From assembly GCA_002010065.2 (NCBI GenBank), contig MTMD02000014.1, forward strand, positions 127,167 to 191,166: 64,000 nucleotides of DNA, written 5' to 3'. Origin of the DNA: Candidatus Pyrohabitans jungbluthii (GTDB lineage Archaea > Hydrothermarchaeota > Hydrothermarchaeia > Hydrothermarchaeales > BMS3B). This document shows positions 57,109-64,000 of the stretch, in pieces. Numbering within the stretch: the stretch's first letter is position 1; each line of letters opens with the position of its first letter. Below the pieces are notes generated by a model, which ran no database searches, was not told where the DNA came from, and saw only the letters and a list, made by a program, of their open reading frames with translations. Both the position numbers and the translations under genes were made by a program.

Positions 57109-58092
57109 ATGACAACAGCTGAACTCAATGAGGAGGCAAAGGCGAAGGCAAAGCTTCTTGGCTATGTGCTCAGAGAGGTGCACAAAGTAATCGTTGGGCA
57201 GGAGCGCGTGCTCAGGCGCCTCCTGCTGAGCCTTCTCAGCGATGGCCATGTGCTGCTCGAAGGTCTACCCGGCCTGGCCAAGACGCTTATGATTCGCACC
57301 CTGGCGAAGACGCTGCGCTGCGACTTCGCACGCGTGCAGTTCACCCCAGACCTGCTGCCGGCTGATTTAATAGGCACAAAGATATACAACCAGGCGACGG
57401 CGGAGTTTGAAACAAAGCTTGGCCCTATTTTCACAAACATCCTGCTCGCTGACGAGATAAACCGCGCGCCTCCCAAGGTGCAGAGCGCTTTGCTTGAGGC
57501 GATGCAGGAGAGGAGTGTGACAATAGGTGGGGAAAGCTACTCGCTGCCTAAACCTTTCCTTGTGCTAGCCACGCAGAATCCAATAGAGCAGGAGGGAACC
57601 TACCCCCTGCCGGAAGCGCAGGTGGACCGCTTCATGTTCAAGGTGCACGTGGGCTACCCCAGCGAGGAGGAGGAGCTGGAGATAATTGACAGGCACACCT
57701 CTGGTGGGGATATAGAGGTGGAGGCCATACTCTCGCCTGAGGATATACTCCAGCTTCAGAGCTATGTTCGCAAAGTCTACATCGCCGAGGAGATAAAGGA
57801 GTACATAGTGAGGATAGCCTTCGCCACGCGCAACCCCTCGCGTTTTGGCTTAGATGAGCTATCGCCGTACATCCAGTACGGTGCATCTCCCCGGGCTTCG
57901 ATATTCCTCGCCCTGGCAGCGAAAGCCAATGCTCTGCTCGAAGGCAGGAGCTACGTCATACCCGACGACATCAAAGCAATCGCGGAGGACGTGCTGAACC
58001 ATAGACTTATCCTTACCTATGAGGCTGAAGCGGAAGAGGTTTCGCCGGGTGAGATTATAGAAAAAATCCTGAGCGCCGTAGAGGTACCCTGA
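57109..58092 (+). CDS. MoxR-family AAA+ ATPase
   Basis: A 327-residue MoxR ATPase. Walker A is GLPGLAKT near 54, Walker B is [20 protein letters not shown] near 117, and the sensor stretch is [20 protein letters not shown] near 152. It is expected to be a chaperone-like motor that works with VWA-domain proteins. It forms a tight operon with DUF58, VWA and cbiG genes, with gaps of 1-6 bp. A BatD-like partner is at 6.1 kb. Confidence 0.94.
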   Translation: MTTAELNEEAKAKAKLLGYVLREVHKVIVGQERVLRRLLLSLLSDGHVLLEGLPGLAKTLMIRTLAKTLRCDFARVQFTPDLLPADLIGTKIYNQATAEFETKLGPIFTNILLADEINRAPPKVQSALLEAMQERSVTIGGESYSLPKPFLVLATQNPIEQEGTYPLPEAQVDRFMFKVHVGYPSEEEELEIIDRHTSGGDIEVEAILSPEDILQLQSYVRKVYIAEEIKEYIVRIAFATRNPSRFGLDELSPYIQYGASPRASIFLALAAKANALLEGRSYVIPDDIKAIAEDVLNHRLILTYEAEAEEVSPGEIIEKILSAVEVP

Positions 58093-58093
58093 A

Positions 58094-58981
58094 GTGGAGC
58101 CGCGGGAAATTCTGAGAAGGGTAAGGGAGATAGAAATTAAGACGCGCAGGATAGTGGACACCTTCTTGGCGAGCAGGTATCGCAGCACCTTTCGCGGGCG
58201 AGGCATAGAATTCGCGGAGGTGAGAGAGTACCAGTACGGCGACGACGTGCGCTACATCGACTGGCGGGTCACAGCGAGGTTCGGGAAGCCGTACGTCAAG
58301 CAGTTCGTTGAGGAGCGCGATCTGCTTGTGGTGGTTGTCTTCGACGTCTCGGCCTCCTGCGAGTTTGGCACCAGCGCTGCTACTATGCGCGAGCGAGGCA
58401 TTGAGGTGGCAGCGACGCTTGCATACTCCGCATTCAAGCACGGCGATAGATTTGCGCTTCTGCTCGTCTCCGACAGGGTGGAGAGCTACCTGCCGCCGCG
58501 AAAGGGGAGAGGGCAGGTGTACCGCGTCGTGAGGGAGCTTATCTATGCTAATCCTCGCAGTCGAGCTACGAGGATTAGCGCTGGCTTGGAGTTCCTGCAC
58601 CGTGTGCTGAAGGAGCGCGCCATAATCTTTGTAATTTCGGACTTTTTCGACCCCTCGCTTGAAGAAGCCGCTAAGCATATGCGCCGCCTCTCTGCGAAGG
58701 GCTGTGACGTGGTTGCAGTTAAGCTTAGCGACGAGCGCAACTACATCCTGCCTGACGTTGGCCTGGTGGAGGTGCTCGACCCCGAGAGCGGCGAGCGCCT
58801 GGTGGTCAACACCTCTCGCAAAGAGATTCGGAAAGCGTACTTCCGTGAAGCTCTTGATGAGAGGCTCCGCCTGGAGGAGATGCTTCACAGCGCCGGGGTG
58901 GAGCTCGTTGAGATAGACTCTTCGCAGGATGTGCTAAAGCCCCTGCTCCGCTTCTTTGTGAAGCGCATAAGGAGGCGCTAG
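58094..58981 (+). CDS. DUF58 protein
   Basis: A 295-residue DUF58 protein (VWA-like fold) with the family core FRGRGIEFAEVREYQYGDDV and DIDW-type YIDWRVTARFGKPYVKQFVE. VVVFDVSASCEFG near 82 occupies the MIDAS position with a DxSxS-like motif. It is soluble with no evident membrane helix, unlike bacterial members with N-terminal spans. The start is GTG, 1 bp after the moxR stop. It is a typical partner of MoxR. Confidence 0.92.
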   Translation: MEPREILRRVREIEIKTRRIVDTFLASRYRSTFRGRGIEFAEVREYQYGDDVRYIDWRVTARFGKPYVKQFVEERDLLVVVVFDVSASCEFGTSAATMRERGIEVAATLAYSAFKHGDRFALLLVSDRVESYLPPRKGRGQVYRVVRELIYANPRSRATRISAGLEFLHRVLKERAIIFVISDFFDPSLEEAAKHMRRLSAKGCDVVAVKLSDERNYILPDVGLVEVLDPESGERLVVNTSRKEIRKAYFREALDERLRLEEMLHSAGVELVEIDSSQDVLKPLLRFFVKRIRRR

Positions 58982-58982
58982 A

Positions 58983-59915
58983 ATGGAGTTCGCAGCTCAG
59001 GAGAGGCTTTTTCTGCTCGTGCTCATCCCCGCGTATGCTGCCTTTTACTACTTCTCGCTTAAGCGCAGGCGCAGGGTGGCGCTAAAATTTGCGAACTTTG
59101 AAACGCTGCGCAGGATAACCGCGCATGGCAAGCCAGTGTACGAGAACTACATACCTTTTGCCCTTCGACTTATTGCGCTTACGCTTTTAATCTTGGCGCT
59201 GGCAAAGCCTCAGAGTGTTATAAAGGTGGAGACCACCAGCAGCGATATTGTGCTTGCGATAGATGTCTCCGGGAGCATGAAGGCAACCGACTTCTCGCCT
59301 AATCGTCTCGAGGCTGCGAAGAGCGCTGCTCTTGTGTTTGCGTCTGAGCTGAAGAAAGGCGACCGCCTGGGCGTTGTGACTTTCTCGGGGGTTAGCTATG
59401 TCGTCGCGCCGCTGAGCGATGACCTTGGTGAGGTAAAGCAGCGCATTGCCAGTATAACCTTCGGGCGCGAAGACGGCACCGCTATTGGCGACGGGCTGAT
59501 CGCCGCGGCGAGTATGCTCGCGGGCAGCGAGGGCAGGAAGCGCGTTGTGGTGCTGCTCAGCGACGGCGAAAACAACCGCGGGGTTGCGCCTCGAGATGCC
59601 GCTATTTATGCCCAGCGCATGGGAATTAAGGTTTATACCGTGGGTATAGGTTCACCTGCTGGAGTTATACCAGGCACTCTCCAGCCTGTCGGTCTTGACG
59701 AGGAAACCCTAAAAGGAATAGCCCAGCTCACCGGCGGAGAGTACCATTTCGCCTCAAGCAGCGAGGCACTCCGCGACGTTTACCGCGAGATCGCTAGGAG
59801 CATAACCTTCGAGGAGCGTCGCAGCGACATCTCGGGCTATTTCCTGGCAGCGGCGCTTTTACTCTTCATTATTGAGTTTGGTTTAGCGGCGACGAAGTAT
59901 CGAACTTTGCCGTAG
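58983..59915 (+). CDS. BatA-like VWA-domain membrane protein
   Basis: A 310-residue protein with the BatA layout: an N-terminal membrane helix (about 8-26), a second helix (about 57-75), a VWA domain with the metal site DVSGS (about 94-98), Thr/Ser elements and SDGENN near 190, and a C-terminal membrane helix (about 285-303). It is 1 bp after DUF58 and 2 bp before cbiG. It probably forms a membrane scaffold with MoxR. Confidence 0.93.
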   Translation: MEFAAQERLFLLVLIPAYAAFYYFSLKRRRRVALKFANFETLRRITAHGKPVYENYIPFALRLIALTLLILALAKPQSVIKVETTSSDIVLAIDVSGSMKATDFSPNRLEAAKSAALVFASELKKGDRLGVVTFSGVSYVVAPLSDDLGEVKQRIASITFGREDGTAIGDGLIAAASMLAGSEGRKRVVVLLSDGENNRGVAPRDAAIYAQRMGIKVYTVGIGSPAGVIPGTLQPVGLDEETLKGIAQLTGGEYHFASSSEALRDVYREIARSITFEERRSDISGYFLAAALLLFIIEFGLAATKYRTLP

Positions 59916-59917
59916 GT

Positions 59918-60958
59918 GTGCCCATGAGGATCGCTGTGGTCTATCTCACAAAGAATGGAGCAAGGCTTGCGGAGCGCCTCGTAAAAGCACTGCCGGAGCA
60001 CGAAGTCGAAGCCTTCGGGAAGAACGCCAGTTTTGGTACAGAGCTTTCCAAGCCGCTTTCACAGTTCTTCGCCGAAGCTTTGCGCAGCTTCGATGCAATT
60101 GTTTGTATAATGGCTCTGGGGATAGTGGTGCGCACCTTAGCAAAGCATCTCACCCACAAGCGCACAGACCCGGCGATAGTTTGCATCGACGAGCTTGGCA
60201 GGCACGTGATTAGTGTTGCCTCGGGGCACAGGGGCGCGAACAGCTTAGCCAAGCTCATCGCCTCCCGTATAGGAGCCACGCCTGTGATAACCACCTCCAC
60301 CGACGTTCAGGGCTTAGCGAGCGTTGAGGAGATAGCGGAGCGGTTTAATCTTGCGATAGACGAAGGCGACCTGAAGGCGGTTAACGCGGCGATAGCCAAT
60401 CATCGTCGCGTCGCTATTTTCACCGACCTGGCGATAGAGGTAGAGCCGTTTGAGAGTCATCCCATTGTGGAGCTTTCTCGCGAAGAATGCGACGCGTGCG
60501 TGGTTATTACCAATAAGCTCGTTCAGCTCCCGGCTAAGCCTTGTGTGCTTCTAAGACCAAAGAATATCATCCTGGGCATAGGGGCAAGGAAGGGCATTAA
60601 AAAGGAGAAGGTGCTCTCTGCAATATCTCGTGCCCTGCGCGAGGCTGAGCTGAGCATGGCCAGCATTAAGGCTCTTGCGACGATACCCCAGAAGGCAGAG
60701 GAGCCGGGAATAGCTCGCGCCGCAGCCTCGCTGGGCTTGCCCATTGTCTCTGTGCCCATTGATGAAGTTAAGCGGGTGGAGGAGCGCTTTCAGGGCAGTG
60801 AGTTTGTTAGGCGCAGCGTAGGCATAGCTGCTGTGGCAGAGCCCTGCGCCTACATAGCCTCGGGGAAGGGGAAGCTGCTCCTGAGCAAAAGAGCCTACGG
60901 CGGTGTTACAATCGCAATAGCGGAGGAGACGAGAGATGCTGAGCACAGGCATAGCTAA
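59918..60958 (+). CDS. cbiG: Cobalt-precorrin-5A hydrolase
   Basis: A 346-residue CbiG. The N-terminal and central parts are IVCIMALGIVVRTLAKHLTH near 60 and ISVASGHRGANSLAKLIASR near 98, and the C-terminal CobE-like domain is ILGIGARKGIKKEKVLSAIS followed by SIKALATIPQKAEEPGIARA. It opens the lactone of cobalt-precorrin-5A and releases acetaldehyde. GTG 59918 and ATG 59924 are both possible starts. It is encoded in the MoxR-DUF58-VWA operon, away from other cbi genes. Confidence 0.94.
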   Translation: MPMRIAVVYLTKNGARLAERLVKALPEHEVEAFGKNASFGTELSKPLSQFFAEALRSFDAIVCIMALGIVVRTLAKHLTHKRTDPAIVCIDELGRHVISVASGHRGANSLAKLIASRIGATPVITTSTDVQGLASVEEIAERFNLAIDEGDLKAVNAAIANHRRVAIFTDLAIEVEPFESHPIVELSREECDACVVITNKLVQLPAKPCVLLRPKNIILGIGARKGIKKEKVLSAISRALREAELSMASIKALATIPQKAEEPGIARAAASLGLPIVSVPIDEVKRVEERFQGSEFVRRSVGIAAVAEPCAYIASGKGKLLLSKRAYGGVTIAIAEETRDAEHRHS

Positions 60959-61730
60959 ACTCGACCGCATGCTGGGCGGAGGCTTTATCCCGGGCACAAG
61001 CGTGGTGGTGCTTGGAGCCACAGGTATAGGAAAGACCCACCTGGGCTTAGCCTTCGCCAACGCTGGCTTAAAGCAAGAAGGGAAAAGGGGCGCCATTTTG
61101 GATTTAACTCTACGCGGGGACTCGCAGCGCCACCGCGAGTATGCTCAGCGCCTTTTTAACTGGGAGCTGGAAACGCCAGCTGAGCTCGAATCCTTCACCT
61201 TGGGCGACGGACGACTGCTGAGGCTGCTCGCCAGCGAAGAAGCGCTGCCAGAGGGTGCGCTGAACCGGAGCCTTCCCAGGTTACTCCGCTTCCTGTATGG
61301 CAGCTTCGCTTCCGGGGTTAAGCGTCTGGTTGTGGACGGGATTGAGCCTCTGGGCACAGCGCCCCTGCAGGAGGAGGTGCTCGCCTACCTGCAGCGGATG
61401 GTGCGCAAGAGCTACGACTGGCTCGCCAGGGAGGCGCTGAGAGAGCGCTTCTTTGCAAGTCGCGAGCTAGTGGCTGAGCGAAGCTACGACGCCAGCGAGA
61501 TAACCATAGTGTATTTAGTAACCACGCAGGAGAGCCTTCTCAGCGAGTTGATGAAGCGGGGGCTGAGCAGCTCAGGCATGGAGGCGAACGCCACCACGGT
61601 GATCCTCATGGGGAGGGTTATGGATAGTAAAAGCGTCAGGCGCGCTCTCTACGTGGCAAAGCACCGTGGCGCTGAGTGCAGCGATGAGATAGCTGAGTTC
61701 AGGATCACAGACCGTGGGATAGAGATGTAG
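60936..61730 (+). CDS. KaiC/GvpD-like RecA-superfamily ATPase
   Basis: A 264-residue ATPase. It begins LSTGIAKLDRMLGGGFIPGT, has Walker A GATGIGKTHLGLAFA (about 28-42), and Walker B VKRLVVDGIEPLG near 130. An archaeal KaiC-like/GvpD-like signalling role is likely. It overlaps cbiG by 23 bp, so it is in the same transcript. A conserved helical insert occurs near 145-180. The partner is unknown. Confidence 0.85.
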   Translation: MLSTGIAKLDRMLGGGFIPGTSVVVLGATGIGKTHLGLAFANAGLKQEGKRGAILDLTLRGDSQRHREYAQRLFNWELETPAELESFTLGDGRLLRLLASEEALPEGALNRSLPRLLRFLYGSFASGVKRLVVDGIEPLGTAPLQEEVLAYLQRMVRKSYDWLAREALRERFFASRELVAERSYDASEITIVYLVTTQESLLSELMKRGLSSSGMEANATTVILMGRVMDSKSVRRALYVAKHRGAECSDEIAEFRITDRGIEM

Positions 61731-61735
61731 CTGAA

Positions 61736-61793
61736 GTCACCCTCACTTCGTTCGGGTAACTCCGTCACACCACAACTTCGTTGCGGGTAACCC
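61736..61793. repeat. Imperfect tandem repeat
   Basis: Two units of about 28-30 bp: GTCACCCTCACTTCGTTCGG GTAACTCC (61736-61763) and a related unit at 61764-61793 sharing GTCAC, CTTCGTT and CGGGTAAC. The reverse complement resembles the repeat at 19387-19436. It directly follows the stop of the KaiC-like gene. Confidence 0.5.
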
Positions 61794-61818
61794 TGCTCAG
61801 AGTCTGGCTTTTCGTCAT

Positions 61819-61899
61819 ATAGGGGCGCCTTTTCCCCGTAGAATACCCACTATCCGGTGAGGATGGGGTGATAGGGGCGGGTGCGGCGCCCCTATATCA
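61819..61899. repeat. 13-bp perfect inverted repeat, possible structured RNA
   Basis: ATATAGGGGCGCC (61819-61831) and GGCGCCCCTATAT (61887-61899) are exact inverse complements around 55 bp that also hold partly complementary ACCCACTATC and GATAGGGGCGGGT. It may be a long hairpin RNA, a terminator, or a miniature element. No gene is seen in the 418 bp from 61731 to 62148 that contains it; the rest of that gap is AT-rich promoter-like DNA. Confidence 0.6.
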
Positions 61900-62094
61900 G
61901 CTGGCTCTTAAGCTCATCATCGCAGGTAATATTAATGGGAAGGTTAACGAATTCGGGATTTACCTAACATAGCATATAGAGGAATCTCACAGGGTTATTG
62001 TACTTGAAATTAAATGCATTTTAATTAAAAAACATTCGAATAATTTCAATATTTTTTAATTGATTTCAAAAACCTCTAAAAATGTGAAATTATT

Positions 62095-62142
62095 TAAGAA
62101 TATATAAAAATTCGTGAAATTAAAACATGCAAAATGTAGGAG
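62095..62142 (+). promoter_or_regulatory. Promoter and ribosome site of PAS/GAF gene
   Basis: TTTAAGAATATATAAAAA (about 62093-62110) is a TATA-like element, and GTAGGAG (62136-62142) is a ribosome site 6 nt before ATG 62149. AT content rises sharply over 61980-62140. Confidence 0.5.
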
Positions 62143-62144
62143 TT

Positions 62145-62170
62145 ATATATGACTGAGCGTAGTCATATAT
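62145..62170. promoter_or_regulatory. Perfect palindrome spanning a start codon
   Basis: ATATATGACT (62145-62154) and AGTCATATAT (62161-62170) are perfect inverse complements with a 6-nt spacer. The first arm contains the ATG of the sensor gene. It can be a repressor operator, or an mRNA hairpin that hides the start codon. Confidence 0.55.
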
Positions 62171-64000
62171 GGAAAGAATTGAAACAGGGTAATGAGATTT
62201 ACCGAGTTTTTGAGGAGATTTTAGATACTCTTCCATTCTATGTCATGCTTATTGATGAGGACCATCACATCTTATTAGCCAACAAAGTGGTTAAACAGGA
62301 GCTGAATGTGAATCCGGAGCAGATCATAGGCGGATATTGCCCAAAGGTGATTCATGGAATGGATGAGCCATATCCTGACTGTCCGCTGGAAGATGCCAGA
62401 AAGATAGGTTGTGCCGTGGAAAGGGAGTTATTCATATCTGAATACGGGAAGTGGTTGAAATTAGCGGTTTATCCCACCCGATATCGAACTCAAGATGGTA
62501 AAACAATCTTCATCCACTTTGCCCATGATATAACAGAGCGCAAGAAAGCGGAGGAAGCGTTGATTGAGAGTGAGACTCGCTTCCGAACGATGGCTGAGGG
62601 TTCATTAACTGGGGTGTACATCGTCCAAGATGGCAAATTTCGGTATGTCAACCCTGCGCTGGCACAAATTTTCGGATATAAACGCGATGAACTTATAGAT
62701 AAACTGGGGCCCATAGACTTAACCCATCCCGATGACCGCGCTTTTGTTGCAGAGAATATTCGACGGCGCATTGATGGTGAGGTAGAGTCGGCGCACTACA
62801 CCTTCCGTGGACTGCGCAGAGATGGCAAAACCATTTACTGTGAGGTCCTTGGTAGGCGTATCGAATACCAAGGGCGCCCTGCAGTTATTGGTACCTTGAT
62901 AGACATTACAGAACGCAAGCGTACTGAGCAGGAGCTTCAGCGGAACTACGATATTCAGACAGTGATAAACGCGCTATTGCACCTTTCATTAGAGGAATTA
63001 CCTCTCGAAGAGCTCTTAAGACGAGCAATTGACATTATTCTCTCAGTTCCCTGGCTTGCGTTTGAATCAAAGGGTGCCATATTCCTTGTTGAAGATGAGG
63101 CCAATGTTTTGGTGATGAAAGCCCAAAAGGGACTTTCAGAACCGCTAAAAGAGGGATGTGGTCGGGTTCCATTTGGCAAATGCCTTTGTGGGCGCGCAGC
63201 ATTGATGAAGGAGATACAGTTTGCAGATTGTCTCGACGATCGTCATGAAGTCAGATATGAAGGGATTACTCCCCACGGGCATTACTGCGTCCCCATCCTA
63301 TTCGGTGGCAGGGTACTTGGAGTTATAAATATCTATATAAGGGAAGGCCACCGTCGGGATCAATTAGAGGAAGAGTTTTTAACTGCAATTGCCAATACGC
63401 TGGCAGGGGTTATACAGCGCAAGAAAGCTGAAGAGAAGTTGAAGAGTTCGATTGAAGAACTCAGGGTGGTTCTTGAGATAGACAGGAACATAATTAAGAA
63501 GCATGAACTATCGTCCTTACTCAAGTTCATACTGAACAAGGCGAAGGAGCTTACCGCTGCGGATGTGGCTTTCTATGGTTTTGTAGAAGGCGATGTAATT
63601 CGTCACCATACATTTTTGGGCATACGCACCAACGCGATCAAAAACTTAGAGCTGAAGAAGGGCACAGGTCTTGGCTGGCTTGTGCTCAACGAGGGGAAAC
63701 CAGTTGTCGTGGAAGATTTCTTCGCTGACAAGCGCCTCATAGACGCGCCTTATGAGGCTGTGAAGAAAGAAGGTTTGATTTCCTTCTTAGCGGTCCCATT
63801 CATGTCTGGTAAGGGCGAACCACTGGGCGTGTTGTATGTGGCGAACCGCAGAAGGACAAAATTCACAGAGGAGCAGATAAGGGCGTTGCGCACCCTCGCT
63901 TCACAGACTTCCGTTGCCGTTGAGCATGCTAGGTTATTTGAGGAGCTTAAAAATGCACACGAAAAACTTCAGCGGGCGTATGAGGAGCTACAGGAAGCGT
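62149..64000 (+). CDS. PAS/GAF multidomain sensor protein (partial)
   Basis: The first 617 residues of a gene that runs off the right edge. Order: PAS 1 (about 20-140, ending AHDITERKKAEEAL), PAS 2 (about 145-260, VNPALAQIFGYKRDELID, ending LIDITERKRTEQELQ), GAF 1 (about 285-425, with VPFGKCLCGRAALMKEIQFA), a coil, then GAF 2 (about 450-595, GTGLGWLVLNEGKPVVVEDF), and the start of a coiled coil. The output, probably a histidine kinase or a regulatory domain, is not visible. It has no membrane helix, so it is a cytoplasmic sensor. Confidence 0.88.
   Translation, partial: MTERSHIWKELKQGNEIYRVFEEILDTLPFYVMLIDEDHHILLANKVVKQELNVNPEQIIGGYCPKVIHGMDEPYPDCPLEDARKIGCAVERELFISEYGKWLKLAVYPTRYRTQDGKTIFIHFAHDITERKKAEEALIESETRFRTMAEGSLTGVYIVQDGKFRYVNPALAQIFGYKRDELIDKLGPIDLTHPDDRAFVAENIRRRIDGEVESAHYTFRGLRRDGKTIYCEVLGRRIEYQGRPAVIGTLIDITERKRTEQELQRNYDIQTVINALLHLSLEELPLEELLRRAIDIILSVPWLAFESKGAIFLVEDEANVLVMKAQKGLSEPLKEGCGRVPFGKCLCGRAALMKEIQFADCLDDRHEVRYEGITPHGHYCVPILFGGRVLGVINIYIREGHRRDQLEEEFLTAIANTLAGVIQRKKAEEKLKSSIEELRVVLEIDRNIIKKHELSSLLKFILNKAKELTAADVAFYGFVEGDVIRHHTFLGIRTNAIKNLELKKGTGLGWLVLNEGKPVVVEDFFADKRLIDAPYEAVKKEGLISFLAVPFMSGKGEPLGVLYVANRRRTKFTEEQIRALRTLASQTSVAVEHARLFEELKNAHEKLQRAYEELQEA

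Overview
This is archaeal chromosomal DNA, most likely from a euryarchaeal-grade lineage. The evidence is an archaeal 16S-tRNA-Ala-23S rRNA operon with a bulge-helix-bulge processing stem, archaeal-type S-adenosylmethionine synthetase, a DacZ-type c-di-AMP cyclase, the RFC large clamp-loader subunit with a C-terminal PIP box, a KEOPS Cgi121 subunit, Dph6, an archaeosine-type transglycosylase homologue, and TATA-type promoters in front of many genes. A bacterial-type gyrB and a PAS/histidine-kinase two-component pair are also present, as in class II euryarchaea. GC content of most coding DNA is a little above 50% by eye, and the rRNA genes are richer. No methanogenesis or other diagnostic pathway is present, so I do not name a genus.

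Layout. 1-4.5 kb (minus strand): a KaiC-like ATPase and its regulator, mat, dacZ, and a PLP enzyme. 4.6-10 kb (plus): an operon with cbiH, cbiJ, a BatD-like membrane protein, a PUA/PP-loop/ferredoxin fusion, an acyltransferase and a DUF1405 membrane protein. 10-11.8 kb (minus): an iron locus with FTR1 permease, DUF2325 protein and a DtxR-family regulator, with several TTAGGnnnnCCTAA operators. 11.8-20.8 kb: two radical SAM enzymes, a UspA-PiT-DUF47 phosphate operon, AMMECR1, DsrE, RimI and UPF0146 proteins. 20.8-23.1 kb: an AT-rich two-gene ATPase + TOPRIM module bounded by inverted and direct repeats, inserted at the 3' end of cbiT. 23-25.3 kb: cbiT, cbiE, cbiD. 25.4-34.7 kb: acylphosphatase, Dph6, CBS protein, rfcL, gyrB, a nucleotidyltransferase pair overlapping the gyrB end, and purB. 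34.7-37 kb: three genes, two of them membrane-anchored coiled-coil proteins. 37-47.7 kb: HTH-CBS regulator, Cgi121, AAA ATPase (apparently frameshifted at its 5' end), transglutaminase-like protein, two-component system, spermidine-synthase-like membrane proteins, archaeosine-type TGT homologue and a pyruvate-kinase-C-domain-like protein. 47.8-53.1 kb: rRNA operon. 53.3-61.7 kb: DUF432-MscS, dUTPase-like, CBS, asd, then MoxR-DUF58-VWA-cbiG-KaiC-like. 62.1 kb to the end: a truncated PAS/GAF sensor protein.

How it fits together. Cobalamin (anaerobic corrin ring) synthesis is split over three loci: cbiH-cbiJ, cbiD-cbiE-cbiT and cbiG. In two of them it is joined to parts of a MoxR/Bat-type system. 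The iron locus is probably autoregulated. The most notable candidates for undescribed biology are the split ATPase/TOPRIM element with its boundaries, the nucleotidyltransferase that reads into gyrB antisense, the coiled-coil membrane operon, and the folded leader of the rRNA transcript.
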